Assembly (NCBI RefSeq): GCF_030678915.1 | Contig: NZ_JAUUTZ010000021.1 | Coordinates: 22,238-86,237, forward strand | Source of the DNA: Paracoccus wurundjeri | GTDB lineage: Bacteria; Pseudomonadota; Alphaproteobacteria; Rhodobacterales; Rhodobacteraceae | Length of the DNA stretch: 64,000 bases | Direction: 5' to 3' | In this document: positions 39,771 through 47,921 of the stretch, one piece after another | How the letters are laid out: each line of letters starts with the position of its first letter | How positions within the stretch are numbered: the stretch's first letter is position 1 | Notes under the pieces: generated by a model | Seen by the model: the letters and a program-made list of their open reading frames with translations, nothing else | What the model was told of the DNA's origin: nothing | Databases searched by the model: none | Program-made: the position numbers and the translations under genes

Positions 39771-40532
39771 CACGGGCAGATATTCCCGCCGCGTGCTTCC
39801 CCATTGACCGCACCATCTCCGCCCGCCTCATGCCGTGGAACCCTTGCGCATGTTCGTGGCGGCGGGGTGATGCGCCTCTGCCGAGTCTTGCGAATTAAGG
39901 TTAATATAAAGAGATTAACCTATTGAATTAAGGTTAGTTCAGTGGGCGGCTGCGCGTTGCACAGAACGTTGATCTTCCCGGCGTGATTTACCCGCTACTG
40001 AAGCTCTGGCGTGGCCTCAAGCCGGACGCGACCGGTACGCCGAAACATTGACGGATCTGGCCGGGTGCGATCCGGGGCAGCAGCGTCCCGATGGCGGCGA
40101 AACCCCACCAATTTGGCCGGTGTTATTTCGCGATCCGCCGATATGCATAGTTGAACACGGCGTCGCCAAAATTTCAGAAAATCTTTCCATAGAAATTTTG
40201 CTGTAAAAACCGCGGTAACGAGACCTCTTCCGTGCAGCGTGATTCTGATGAAACGCAGGATCGCGATCACGTCGGGTTTATCCTGATCCGCTGGCGCCGG
40301 TGCCATGGCGTTGTCGGTGCTGTTCCACATTCGATGGATGGCTTCCGGACTGCCATACACACCGTCCACCACTTGCCTGATGGCTGAAATCGGCCAAGTT
40401 CAATGGTATAATCAGGCGGAACCATGCCTAATGATACGAATTTACGACCCCACGGCTTTGTGCGGTTGTGTTGAAGACTCATGGTCGTGGAAGAATACAC
40501 CCGTCGACACACGCAACCATAAGGAGTCTGAC
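39771..40532. other. Gene-poor region between trxA and the EF-hand gene
   Basis: About 760 bp contain no gene I can support. Frames on the minus strand (e.g. 39995-40372 and 40267-40512) show no family motifs and mixed codon use. Structure present: the TTAAGGTTA cluster (39892-39936); an A/T hairpin, CAAAATTTC with GAAATTTTG, at 40167-40200; and GCCTGAT...ATCAGGC around 40375-40424. Parts are clearly AT-richer than the surroundings. The end must contain the EF-hand gene promoter. A decayed gene, an unannotated RNA or an old insertion are all possible. Confidence 0.6.
39892..39936. repeat. Cluster of three TTAAGGTTA-type motifs
   Basis: GAATTAAGGTTA occurs twice as exact 12-mers whose starts are 33 bp apart. 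An inverted GATTAACCT lies between them. The spacing corresponds to about three turns of B-DNA, as expected for cooperative protein binding. The same 10-mer core makes the perfect inverted repeat after mscL. Confidence 0.6.
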
Positions 40533-40994
40533 GTGAAACTGAAGATCAAAGCAGGATTGCTATCTTCCATTGCCTGCCTGGGCACGGTCGCAATGTTGAG
40601 TTCTGCCAGCGCCGCCGGTTTTAGCGAATTGGATGCGAATGCGGACGGTCAGCTCGACCTGGCCGAGTTGGAGGCAAGCTTCGGTGCAAATGCCCAAAGC
40701 ACGCTGGAAGCCTATGACAGCGATGGCGATGGCATGATCAGCGTCGCAGAGGCCGAGGCCATGGCCGCTGGTGCAGCGCCCGCCGCTCCGGATGCCGCGA
40801 CAACGGCGGCGGAAGGCGAACTTGCGCCGGGTGTCGCAGAACCGGGCGCGGCCGCCGAAGCCGTCGAAGGCGAATTGCCGGCAGCCCCTGACGCCGCTGG
40901 CGCGGTCGATGGTGCGATCGAGCAGCAAGCGCTTCCGCCCGCTGCTCCGGGGGCGGAAGCCGGGGCAGGTGCCGGCATGGAAGTCACCGAGTGA
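40533..40994 (+). CDS. Secreted EF-hand calcium-binding protein with Ala/Pro/Glu-rich tail
   Basis: The 153-residue protein has a signal peptide (MKLKIKAGLLSSIACLGTVA then MLSSASAAG). Two canonical EF-hand loops follow: DANADGQLDLAE (residues ~34-45) and DSDGDGMISVAE (~62-73), with D, N/D, D/G and terminal E all in place for Ca2+ coordination. The remaining ~75 residues are Ala, Pro, Glu and Gly repeats such as AEGELAPGVAEPGAAAEAVEGE and look disordered. The start is a GTG with AAGGAG 7 bp upstream. It probably binds calcium in the periplasm or outside the cell; the partner is unknown. It is monocistronic, with a terminator just after. Confidence 0.85.
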   Translation: MKLKIKAGLLSSIACLGTVAMLSSASAAGFSELDANADGQLDLAELEASFGANAQSTLEAYDSDGDGMISVAEAEAMAAGAAPAAPDAATTAAEGELAPGVAEPGAAAEAVEGELPAAPDAAGAVDGAIEQQALPPAAPGAEAGAGAGMEVTE

Positions 40995-41017
40995 TCTGAC
41001 TTGAATCGCTCTGGCAT

Positions 41018-41050
41018 GCCCCGGCCAATGATCTGGCCGGGGCTTCGCAT
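41018..41050 (+). terminator. Terminator of the EF-hand gene
   Basis: GCCCCGGCCA and TGGCCGGGGC form a perfect 10-bp stem with the 6-nt loop ATGATC, followed by TTCGCATTT. Confidence 0.8.
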
Positions 41051-41135
41051 TTGCGGATAACGGTTTCCCGGTATCTTGTGATCCTGCCCCCACAGCCCCT
41101 ATGCTGGGCCGCGAAGAGCAGTGCAGAGGCTCGGG

Positions 41136-42200
41136 ATGAAAGAGAAAACCATCAATCTCGCATTGCAGGGTGGCGGCGCGCATGGCGCCTATGCATGGGG
41201 CGTTCTCGACCGGCTTCTGGATGAAAGCTGGCTGGGCATTGCCGCGATTACCGGGACCTCGGCGGGTGCCCTGAACGGCGCCGCTCTGAAAGCCGGGCTG
41301 GCGCGGCATAGCGGTCCGAGGGGCCGGCAGGCGGCGCGCGAGAATCTGGATTTTCTATGGGGCGAGGTCGGGCAGATTTCGGACAACAATGTCGTCCGGT
41401 GGCTGTATTCCATGGCTCCGATGCCACGCGGCCTGCAACGCCTGACCGAGATGTTTTCGCCGGCCGCATGGATGGACAACCTGACACGAGTTTTCAGCCC
41501 GTATGATTACGGCCCGTTCTATTCCAATCCGCTGGGGTCGGTATTGCGCGGGCTGCCCTATCCGGGGTTCAGCAGCGAGAAGGGGCCAGAGCTTTTCGTG
41601 GCGGCGACGAATGTACGCACCGGGCGGATCCGAATCTTCACCGGGGCTCAGGCGACGCCGGACGCGGTCATGGCCTCGGCCTGCCTGCCGAACCTGTTTC
41701 GCGCCATCGAGCTGCGCGACCCCGTAACCGGCGAAACCGATGCATATTGGGACGGCGGGTTCACCGGCAATCCGGCACTGTTTCCGTTATATCGCAAGCA
41801 TCTTCCCGCAGATATCGTGATCGTAAACATCAATCCGATGATCCGTGACTGTTTGCCGAAGACGCCGGTAGAGATCACCGACCGGATGAATGAGATCAGC
41901 TTCAATTCGGCGCTGATGTCCGAGTTGCGGGCCATCAATTTCGTCAAGCGCCTGCATTCCGAAGGCCGTCTGACGGATAAGCGCATGAAGAATCCGCTGA
42001 TTCACATGATCCTTGACGATATGCTGATGAACGATCTCACGGCGCGCTCGAAGACGATGCCAGAGCCGGGGCTGCTGGTCCGGATGAAAGAGGCCGGACG
42101 CATGGCCGCCGACAGCTTCCTGGAAAACCACGCGGATGACCTGAACAACCGCGATACGGTCGATCTGGCGGCGCTGTTTGCGGGGGTAAGCGTCGGCTGA
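41136..42200 (+). CDS. Patatin-like phospholipase family protein
   Basis: The 354-residue protein has the patatin oxyanion-hole motif LALQGGGAHGAYAWGVLDRL at the N-terminus, the nucleophile elbow ITGTSAGALNGAAL (GxSxG) near residue 45, and the catalytic Asp in YWDGGFTGNPALF (DGG) near residue 210. This Ser-Asp dyad hydrolyses acyl esters of phospholipids or other lipids. No signal peptide is seen, so an intracellular or membrane-peripheral role is expected, although some patatins are secreted by specialised systems. The ATG chosen has AGAGGCTCGGG before it; a GTG five codons upstream is the alternative. It converges with betA. Confidence 0.9.
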   Translation: MKEKTINLALQGGGAHGAYAWGVLDRLLDESWLGIAAITGTSAGALNGAALKAGLARHSGPRGRQAARENLDFLWGEVGQISDNNVVRWLYSMAPMPRGLQRLTEMFSPAAWMDNLTRVFSPYDYGPFYSNPLGSVLRGLPYPGFSSEKGPELFVAATNVRTGRIRIFTGAQATPDAVMASACLPNLFRAIELRDPVTGETDAYWDGGFTGNPALFPLYRKHLPADIVIVNINPMIRDCLPKTPVEITDRMNEISFNSALMSELRAINFVKRLHSEGRLTDKRMKNPLIHMILDDMLMNDLTARSKTMPEPGLLVRMKEAGRMAADSFLENHADDLNNRDTVDLAALFAGVSVG

Positions 42201-42227
42201 GGGTCACCGAACCGGCGCGGCGACGGC

Positions 42228-43814
42228 CTATCCTTTCAGGATGTGATCTGCCGCCTTCTCTCCGACCATGATCGAAGGGCCGTTCAGGTTGCCATTGGTG
42301 ATGCGCGGAAAGACCGAGCTGTCGGCCACCCGAAGATTCCCCGTTCCGATCACGCGGAGGTCCGGATCGATCACGGCCTGCGGATCGTCAGGCTGCCCGA
42401 TTTTTGCAGTACCGCAAGGGTGGAACGCGGATTCCGCATGTTCGGCGATGAAGGCGTCAATCTGCTCATCGCTTTGCACCTCTGCCCCGGGCTGAATTTC
42501 GTCGCCCCGGTATTCCGCGAATGCGGGTTGATCGAAGATCTGCCGTGTCAGGCGTACGCAGGCCCGGAACTCCTTCCAGTCGTCGGGATGCGACATGTAA
42601 TCGAACCGGATCTCGGGCGCTTCGGCGGGATCGGCCGAGGACAACCGGACCGTGCCGCGCGATTTCGAGCGCATCGGCCCGACATGCGCCTGGAAACCGT
42701 GCCCCCTGGCCGCCGCCTTGCCGTCATAGCGAACGGCAAGGGGCAGGAAGTGGTACTGGATATCCGGATAATCGATATCCTCGCCCGAACGGATGAAGCC
42801 ACAGCTTTCGAACTGGTTCGATGCGCCAAGCCCGGTCTTCTGCAACAACCATTCCACGCCGACCCGGGCTTTGCCCAAAAGGTTGTAATAGGTATACAGG
42901 CTGACCGGCTTCAATGCCTTGTATTGCATGTAGATCTCAAGGTGATCCTGCAAATTCGCGCCGACGCCGGGCCGGTCGGCAACCGGTGCGATTCCGTGAT
43001 CCCGCAGATGTGCTTCCGGGCCGATCCCCGACAGCATCAGCAATTTCGGCGTATTGATCGACCCCGCCGACAGGATGACCTCGGACCTGGCGATGATCTG
43101 CTCGACCTTGCCATCCCGTTCGATCTCGACGCCAAAGGCGCGAGTGCCGTCCAGCAGAACCCGATGGGCAAGGGCGCGGATCACCTGCAGACGGCCGGTC
43201 TTGCGGGCCGGGCGCAGATAGGCATTGGCGGCGGACCAGCGGCGGCCTTTCCAGATGGTCGCCTCCATCGGGCCGAAGCCTTCCTGATGCTCGCCATTGT
43301 AATCCGCGGTATAGGGCCAGCCCGCCTCCTGTCCGGCCTTGATGAAGGTGTTGAACAGTGGATTCCTGCGCTTGCCGCGGGTGATATGCAGCGGCCCGCT
43401 GTCACCGCGCCATTCCGAGCAGCCGCCATGCCATGTCTCCATGCGCTTGAAATAGGGCAGCACGTCCTCGTATCCCCAGCCGGTCGCGCCGCTTGCGGCC
43501 CAATGGTCGAAATCCTTGCGGTTGCCGCGTACGAAAACCATTCCGTTGATCGAGGATGAACCGCCAAGCACCTTCCCTCTCGGTGTCACGAGACGGCGAT
43601 TGTTCAGATGCACTTCGGGCTGGCTTGAATACCCCCAGTCATAACGTGGCATATTCATCGGATAGCTGAGCGCGCCGGGCATCTGGATGAACACGCCGCG
43701 ATCGCTGCCTCCGAATTCGATCAAAGTGACGGTTCTACCTGCCTCGGTCAGACGGTAAGCCAAAGCACAACCGGCGCTGCCCGCCCCGACAATGACGTAA
43801 TCCGATTGACTCAT
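42228..43814 (-). CDS. betA: Choline dehydrogenase (GMC oxidoreductase)
   Basis: The 528-residue flavoprotein starts with the FAD dinucleotide motif DYVIVGAGSAGCALAYRLTE. It continues with GMC signatures (TPRGKVLGGSSSINGMVFVRG; ILSAGSINTPKLLMLSGIGP) and ends with the active-site His region FHPCGTAKIG and SVFPRITNGNLNGPSIMVGEKAADHIL. It oxidises choline to betaine aldehyde. Identity as BetA rather than another GMC alcohol dehydrogenase rests on the adjacent betB, betI and choXWV genes. It is slightly shorter than enteric BetA. It lies downstream of betB on the same strand across a dispersed repeat, so expression relative to betIB may be reduced. Confidence 0.9.
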   Translation of the reverse strand: MSQSDYVIVGAGSAGCALAYRLTEAGRTVTLIEFGGSDRGVFIQMPGALSYPMNMPRYDWGYSSQPEVHLNNRRLVTPRGKVLGGSSSINGMVFVRGNRKDFDHWAASGATGWGYEDVLPYFKRMETWHGGCSEWRGDSGPLHITRGKRRNPLFNTFIKAGQEAGWPYTADYNGEHQEGFGPMEATIWKGRRWSAANAYLRPARKTGRLQVIRALAHRVLLDGTRAFGVEIERDGKVEQIIARSEVILSAGSINTPKLLMLSGIGPEAHLRDHGIAPVADRPGVGANLQDHLEIYMQYKALKPVSLYTYYNLLGKARVGVEWLLQKTGLGASNQFESCGFIRSGEDIDYPDIQYHFLPLAVRYDGKAAARGHGFQAHVGPMRSKSRGTVRLSSADPAEAPEIRFDYMSHPDDWKEFRACVRLTRQIFDQPAFAEYRGDEIQPGAEVQSDEQIDAFIAEHAESAFHPCGTAKIGQPDDPQAVIDPDLRVIGTGNLRVADSSVFPRITNGNLNGPSIMVGEKAADHILKG

Positions 43815-43852
43815 GACTGCATCTTTCTACCAGTTTCGGGAACAGCCGCGTT

Positions 43853-43930
43853 CCGCTTCTTCTTTGCAAAAATACCTTCGGGTGGGGTCCGGGGAGGGCA
43901 GACAGCCCTTCCCGGCTATGACCGGGACGG
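43853..43930 (+). repeat. Dispersed intergenic element, copy D
   Basis: The leader CGCTTCTTCTTTGCAAAAATACC is followed by TTCGGGTGGGGTCCGGGGAGGG-type sequence and the hairpin GGGAAGGGC-like arms (GGGAGGGC...GCCCTTCCC), then ACCGGGACGG. Unlike the other copies it runs antisense to both flanking genes (betB and betA), sitting inside the bet gene cluster. Confidence 0.65.
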
Positions 43931-43946
43931 AAAAGACCAGACCCGC

Positions 43947-45392
43947 TTAATATGGCGCATCCACGCCTCCCATCCCCACATAAACGGATTTCAGCTGTGA
44001 ATAATGCTCAATCGCGGCGGCGGAATTTTCCCGGCCCAAGCCGGATTGCTTGACGGCGCCGAACGGCATCTCGACCGGGGTCAGGTTATAGCTGTTGATC
44101 CAGCAGGTTCCGGCCTGAAGCCGCGCGATGACGCGATGCGCGCGGGTCAGGTCCTGAGTGAACACGCCTGCCGCAAGGCCGAAGCCGGTTGCGTTGGCGC
44201 GGGTGATGACCTCTTCCTCGTCATGGAAGCCAAGCGTGGTCATGACCGGGCCGAAGATTTCGTCGCGGGTGATCGACATGTCGTCGCTTGCGTCAGTGAA
44301 TACGGTTGGCGGAATGAATGCGCCCTCGCCCGGACCGCCACAGAGAAGCCGCGCCCCTTGTTCCAGCCCCGACGCGATGGCCGCGCGGATTTTCCCGGCC
44401 TGTGCAGGATTGATGATCGGGCCATGCGTCGTCGCCGGATCCAGTGGATCGCCCATGCGGACATTGCGCACACGCTCGGCCAGACGGTCAAGGAAGGCGT
44501 CCCGGATACCCTCTTGCAGGAATACCCGCGTGCCGTTCGAGCAGATCTGCCCCGACGAATAGAAATTCGCCAGCATGGCGGCACTGACCGCATGTTCCGG
44601 ATTGGCGTCATCAAAGACGATCAGCGGAGATTTTCCGCCAAGTTCCATGGTGACATGACGCATTCCCTCGGCAGCGGCGGCATAGACCTTGCGCCCCGTG
44701 GGAACCGAGCCGGTCAGTGACACCTTGTCCACATTCGGATCGGTAGAAAGTGCCGCGCCGATCTGACCGCGCCCCTGCACGACATTGAAGATACCGGCGG
44801 GCAATCCGGCCTCAAGCAGGATTTCCGCCAGTTTCAACGCGCCAAGCGGGGTTTCCTCGGAGGGTTTGAAGACCATCGCATTGCCCATCACCAGGGCAGG
44901 GGCGGCTTTCCAGCAGGCGATCTGGCTGGGATAGTTCCAGGCGCCGATTCCTGCGCAGACGCCCAGCGGTTCGCGCCGGGTATAGGCCCAGTCCTGCCCC
45001 AGCGGGATCGTCTGCCCGGTGATCGAGGCGGCCAGCCCGCCGAAAAATTCAAGCGCCTGCGCACCCGATTCCCAGTCTGCAACCAGCGTTTCCTGAATCG
45101 GCTTGCCGGTATCCAGCGTTTCCAGCCGCGACAATTCCTCGTTCCGTTCGCGGATGATGGCGGCGGCGCGATGCAGGACGCGGCCACGCTCTACCGGGGC
45201 CAGTGCCGCCCATGCTGGCTGGGCACGGGCCGCGACACGGCAAGCCTCGGCTACCTGACCGGTCGAAGCTTCACGCAGGCTGGCGATTTCTTCGCCGGTA
45301 TAGGGGTACAGGACGGGCAGCGCCGCGCCTTCGCCCTCGACCGGGCGTCCGTCGATGAACAGGCTGGCGTCGGGTTGGGCGTTCAGAGTCAT
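43947..45392 (-). CDS. betB: Betaine aldehyde dehydrogenase
   Basis: The 481-residue ALDH has GAWNYPSQIACWKAAPALVMG for cofactor binding, the catalytic Glu in VTMELGGKSPLIVFDDAN, the catalytic Cys in FYSSGQICSNGTRVFLQ and the C-terminal PFGAVKQSGLGRENS. The SSGQICSNGTRVF block is characteristic of BetB. It oxidises betaine aldehyde to glycine betaine, the compatible solute, with NAD(P)+. Its start codon overlaps the betI stop by 4 bp (ATGA), so it is translationally coupled to the regulator. betA follows. Confidence 0.95.
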   Translation of the reverse strand: MTLNAQPDASLFIDGRPVEGEGAALPVLYPYTGEEIASLREASTGQVAEACRVAARAQPAWAALAPVERGRVLHRAAAIIRERNEELSRLETLDTGKPIQETLVADWESGAQALEFFGGLAASITGQTIPLGQDWAYTRREPLGVCAGIGAWNYPSQIACWKAAPALVMGNAMVFKPSEETPLGALKLAEILLEAGLPAGIFNVVQGRGQIGAALSTDPNVDKVSLTGSVPTGRKVYAAAAEGMRHVTMELGGKSPLIVFDDANPEHAVSAAMLANFYSSGQICSNGTRVFLQEGIRDAFLDRLAERVRNVRMGDPLDPATTHGPIINPAQAGKIRAAIASGLEQGARLLCGGPGEGAFIPPTVFTDASDDMSITRDEIFGPVMTTLGFHDEEEVITRANATGFGLAAGVFTQDLTRAHRVIARLQAGTCWINSYNLTPVEMPFGAVKQSGLGRENSAAAIEHYSQLKSVYVGMGGVDAPY

Positions 45393-45994
45393 TTAAGTGC
45401 CTCTTCGAGATAATCGTTGATAACATTCAGGGCTGCCGCGCCGTCGGTCGGGCCACGGGTCAGCACGGCGCGCAGATAAACGCCGTCGATCAGGGCACCC
45501 AGCGTATCGGCGATTCTGGCGGGATGATCGGTCAGCGGCTCAAGCGCGACGATCAGGTTGGAGCGTAACCGGCAATGATAGACCCTCAGCAGACGTTCTG
45601 CCTGATTGTTCAGCAGGGCCAGCGCGTAAAAATTCAGCCATGCGCTGATCACCTCGCGCCGGAAATTCAGCGGCGCGAAACTGGCATTCAGAATCGCGTC
45701 CAGGCGGCCGCGCGGGCCGTTTCCCGGTAATGCCTCGCGTACGGATTTCCCGTATGTTGTCAGGATATGGCGCATCGCCGCGAGAAAAATCTGCTCTTTC
45801 GACCCGAAATAATGATGGGCCAGTGCAGGCGACATGCCGGCAGCGCGCGCAATCTGCGCGACAGTCACATCCAGCGATCCCGCCCGCCCGATTTCTGTAA
45901 TGGCAGCGTTGATCAACGCTGCTTTTCGGATAGGCTCGGCCCCAAGTTTTGGCATCTGGACACCCGCTGTCGGAGTTTTTGGTTGCTTTGACAC
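45389..45994 (-). CDS. betI: Choline-responsive TetR-family repressor BetI
   Basis: The 201-residue regulator has an N-terminal TetR HTH (RKAALINAAITEIGRAGSLDVTVAQIARAAGMSPALAHHYFGSKEQI, cited here by TVAQIARAAGMSPALAHHYF) and a C-terminal domain with HPARIADTLGALIDGVYLRA as in BetI. The start is a GTG. BetI represses the choline-betaine genes and is released by choline. It is the first gene of the betI-betB-betA strand and is divergent from choX. A perfect palindrome in the 48-bp interval is the likely operator for both directions. Confidence 0.93.
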   Translation of the reverse strand: MSKQPKTPTAGVQMPKLGAEPIRKAALINAAITEIGRAGSLDVTVAQIARAAGMSPALAHHYFGSKEQIFLAAMRHILTTYGKSVREALPGNGPRGRLDAILNASFAPLNFRREVISAWLNFYALALLNNQAERLLRVYHCRLRSNLIVALEPLTDHPARIADTLGALIDGVYLRAVLTRGPTDGAAALNVINDYLEEALK

Positions 45995-46009
45995 TGTAAC
46001 CGATGTTTA

Positions 46010-46023
46010 ATTGACTGGTCAAT
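46010..46023. promoter_or_regulatory. Probable BetI operator
   Basis: ATTGAC-TG-GTCAAT is a perfect inverted repeat. With two more matching pairs beyond a mismatch on each side (TT...AA) it spans about 20 bp, the size of a TetR-family operator. It sits in the betI-choX divergent promoter region, where binding would shut off both units. Identification is by symmetry and context. Confidence 0.7.
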
Positions 46024-46042
46024 CAATAACAGGGAGCAAAAA

Positions 46043-46984
46043 ATGACCCTTCCCCGCCTCACTGCTGCACTGGCATTGGCTGCCGCCACGGCAGGTTCCG
46101 CTTTCGCCGCCGAGCCCGAGCAATGCCGCAAGGTCGTGTTCTCGGATGTCGGCTGGACGGATATCACCGCAACGACGGCGATTGCCTCGACCGTGTTGCA
46201 GGGTATCGGCTATGAAACCGAAACCAAGGTCCTTTCCGTCCCGGTGACCTATACGGCGCTGTCCACGGATGATGTTGATGTGTTTCTTGGCAACTGGATG
46301 CCGACGATGGAGGCCGATATCGGCCCCTATAATGAGGCAGGCACTGTCGATACCGTCCGCACCAATCTGACCGGCGCCAAATATACATTGGCCACCAACA
46401 AGGCGGGCGCGGATCTTGGCATAGACGATTTCGCGAAGATCGCCGAGCACAAGGATGCGCTTGAAGGCAAGATCTACGGGATCGAGCCGGGCAATGACGG
46501 CAACCGCCTGCTGCTGGAGATGGTGGCCGAGGACAAGTTCGGCCTTGGCACGTTCGAGGTTGTCGAATCCAGCGAGCAGGGCATGCTATCACAGGTCTCG
46601 CGCGCCGACAGCGCCGAGAAGCCGGTGGTTTTCCTAGGATGGGAGCCCCATCCGATGAATGCACAGTTCGAAATGACCTATCTCACCGGCGGCGATGAGG
46701 TTTTCGGCCCCGATCTGGGGGGCGCGGAAGTGCGCACCAATACCCGCACGGGTTATGTCGAGGAATGCCCCAATATCGGAAAATTCCTGCAAAACCTTGA
46801 ATTTACCCTCGAGATGGAAAACGAGGTCATGGGCAAAATCCTGAATGACGGGCAGGATCCTATGGACGCGGCGAAAGAATGGTTGAAAGATAACCCCGAG
46901 GCCGCGACGCCATGGCTGGACGGCGTGACAACGGTGGATGGCAACGATCCGACCGAAGCATTGAGCGAGGCACTGGCCGGATAA
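46043..46984 (+). CDS. choX: Choline ABC transporter substrate-binding protein
   Basis: The 313-residue periplasmic protein has a signal peptide (MTLPRLTAALALAAATAGSA, cleavage near AFA-AEP) and the choline/betaine binding-protein features CRKVVFSDVGWTDITATTA, VDVFLGNWMP and PVVFLGWEPHPMNAQFEM. The aromatic residues (Trp in GWTD, NWMP and LGWEPH) match those forming the quaternary-ammonium cage in ChoX. It delivers choline to ChoWV. The Shine-Dalgarno AGGGAG precedes the ATG. It is the first gene of choXWV, divergent from betI, and presumably choline-inducible. Confidence 0.95.
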   Translation: MTLPRLTAALALAAATAGSAFAAEPEQCRKVVFSDVGWTDITATTAIASTVLQGIGYETETKVLSVPVTYTALSTDDVDVFLGNWMPTMEADIGPYNEAGTVDTVRTNLTGAKYTLATNKAGADLGIDDFAKIAEHKDALEGKIYGIEPGNDGNRLLLEMVAEDKFGLGTFEVVESSEQGMLSQVSRADSAEKPVVFLGWEPHPMNAQFEMTYLTGGDEVFGPDLGGAEVRTNTRTGYVEECPNIGKFLQNLEFTLEMENEVMGKILNDGQDPMDAAKEWLKDNPEAATPWLDGVTTVDGNDPTEALSEALAG

Positions 46985-47015
46985 GGTTGGCGGAAGGCAC
47001 GGGCGGCAGGCTTCT

Positions 47016-47047
47016 TTGCTGTTATCCGTGACGGGAACCCGTAGCAA
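47016..47047 (+). other. Stem-loop between choX and choW
   Basis: ACGGG-AA-CCCGT forms an inner hairpin, and TTGCT with AGCAA extends the right side across a bulged left arm. Such intercistronic structures often stabilise the upstream binding-protein message relative to the permease message. Weakly supported. Confidence 0.35.
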
Positions 47048-47072
47048 GGACAGACAAGCGAGAGGACCTCCG

Positions 47073-47921
47073 ATGGAAAATCTGACCGCATTGGTCACCG
47101 ATCACAAGATTCCGATCGGGAAATCCGCGAAAACGGTTTTTGACTGGCTGAACGGCAACGCCTCGTGGCTGTTCAACAGTATCGCGAGTTTCATGGAATG
47201 GCTTATCGGCCAGATTCTCGGCGCACTCGAATATCCCCATCCATTCATTTTCATTCTGCTTGCAGTGGCCCTGACATGGGCATTGCAGCGGAACTGGAAA
47301 ACCTGCCTGCTGGTGGGGCTGGGCTTTCTGTTCATTCTCAATCAGGGCTACTGGGAAGAAACGTTGCAATCCCTGACGCTGGTCCTTGCGGCCTGCATCG
47401 TCTGCATGGCCGTCGGCGTACCTGTCGGGATTGCCGCCGCGCATCGGCCACGGCTTTATGCATGGATGCGGCCTGTGCTGGATCTGATGCAGACGCTGCC
47501 GACCTTTGTCTATCTGATCCCGGCCATCGTGTTTTTCGGCATCGGCATGGTTCCCGGTCTGCTGGCGACGGTGATCTTCGTTCTGCCCGCGCCGATCCGG
47601 TTGACGCAGCTTGGTATCAGTTCGACGCCCCGGCCCCTTGTCGAGGCGGCGACGGCATTCGGCGCCACTCCGCGTCAATTGCTCTGGAAGGTCGAATTGC
47701 CCAGCGCGTTGCCGCAGATCATGGCGGGACTGAACCAGACGATCATGCTGTCGCTGTCCATGGTGGTCATTGCCGCGCTGGTCGGCGCCGCGGGGTTGGG
47801 CGTGCCGGTGGTTCGCGCGTTGAACAGCGTGAATACCTCGCTTGGTTTCGAATCGGGCTTCGTGATCGTCATCGTTGCGATCATGCTTGACCGGATGCTG
47901 CGCATGGAGGGACGGAAATGA
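47073..47921 (+). CDS. choW: Choline ABC transporter permease
   Basis: The 282-residue ProW-type permease has an N-terminal cytosolic/peripheral segment, about six membrane helices (e.g. PFIFILLAVALTWALQ, LTLVLAACIVCMAVGVPVG, FVYLIPAIVFFGIGMVPG) and the EAA cytoplasmic loop VEAATAFGATPRQLLWKVEL that docks on the ATPase. The start was set at the ATG following GAGAGGACCTCC; an earlier in-frame codon would extend into the upstream stem-loop. Its stop overlaps the choV ATG by 4 bp. Confidence 0.94.
   Translation: MENLTALVTDHKIPIGKSAKTVFDWLNGNASWLFNSIASFMEWLIGQILGALEYPHPFIFILLAVALTWALQRNWKTCLLVGLGFLFILNQGYWEETLQSLTLVLAACIVCMAVGVPVGIAAAHRPRLYAWMRPVLDLMQTLPTFVYLIPAIVFFGIGMVPGLLATVIFVLPAPIRLTQLGISSTPRPLVEAATAFGATPRQLLWKVELPSALPQIMAGLNQTIMLSLSMVVIAALVGAAGLGVPVVRALNSVNTSLGFESGFVIVIVAIMLDRMLRMEGRK

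Noticed and set aside
39995..40372. A 125-codon minus-strand gene in the gene-poor region
   Set aside because: No recognisable motif, no good ribosome site, and residue composition unlike neighbouring proteins; not enough to call a gene.
42243..43559. A 438-codon frame opposite betA
   Set aside because: BetA is complete with FAD and active-site motifs; the opposing frame is a codon-composition artefact.
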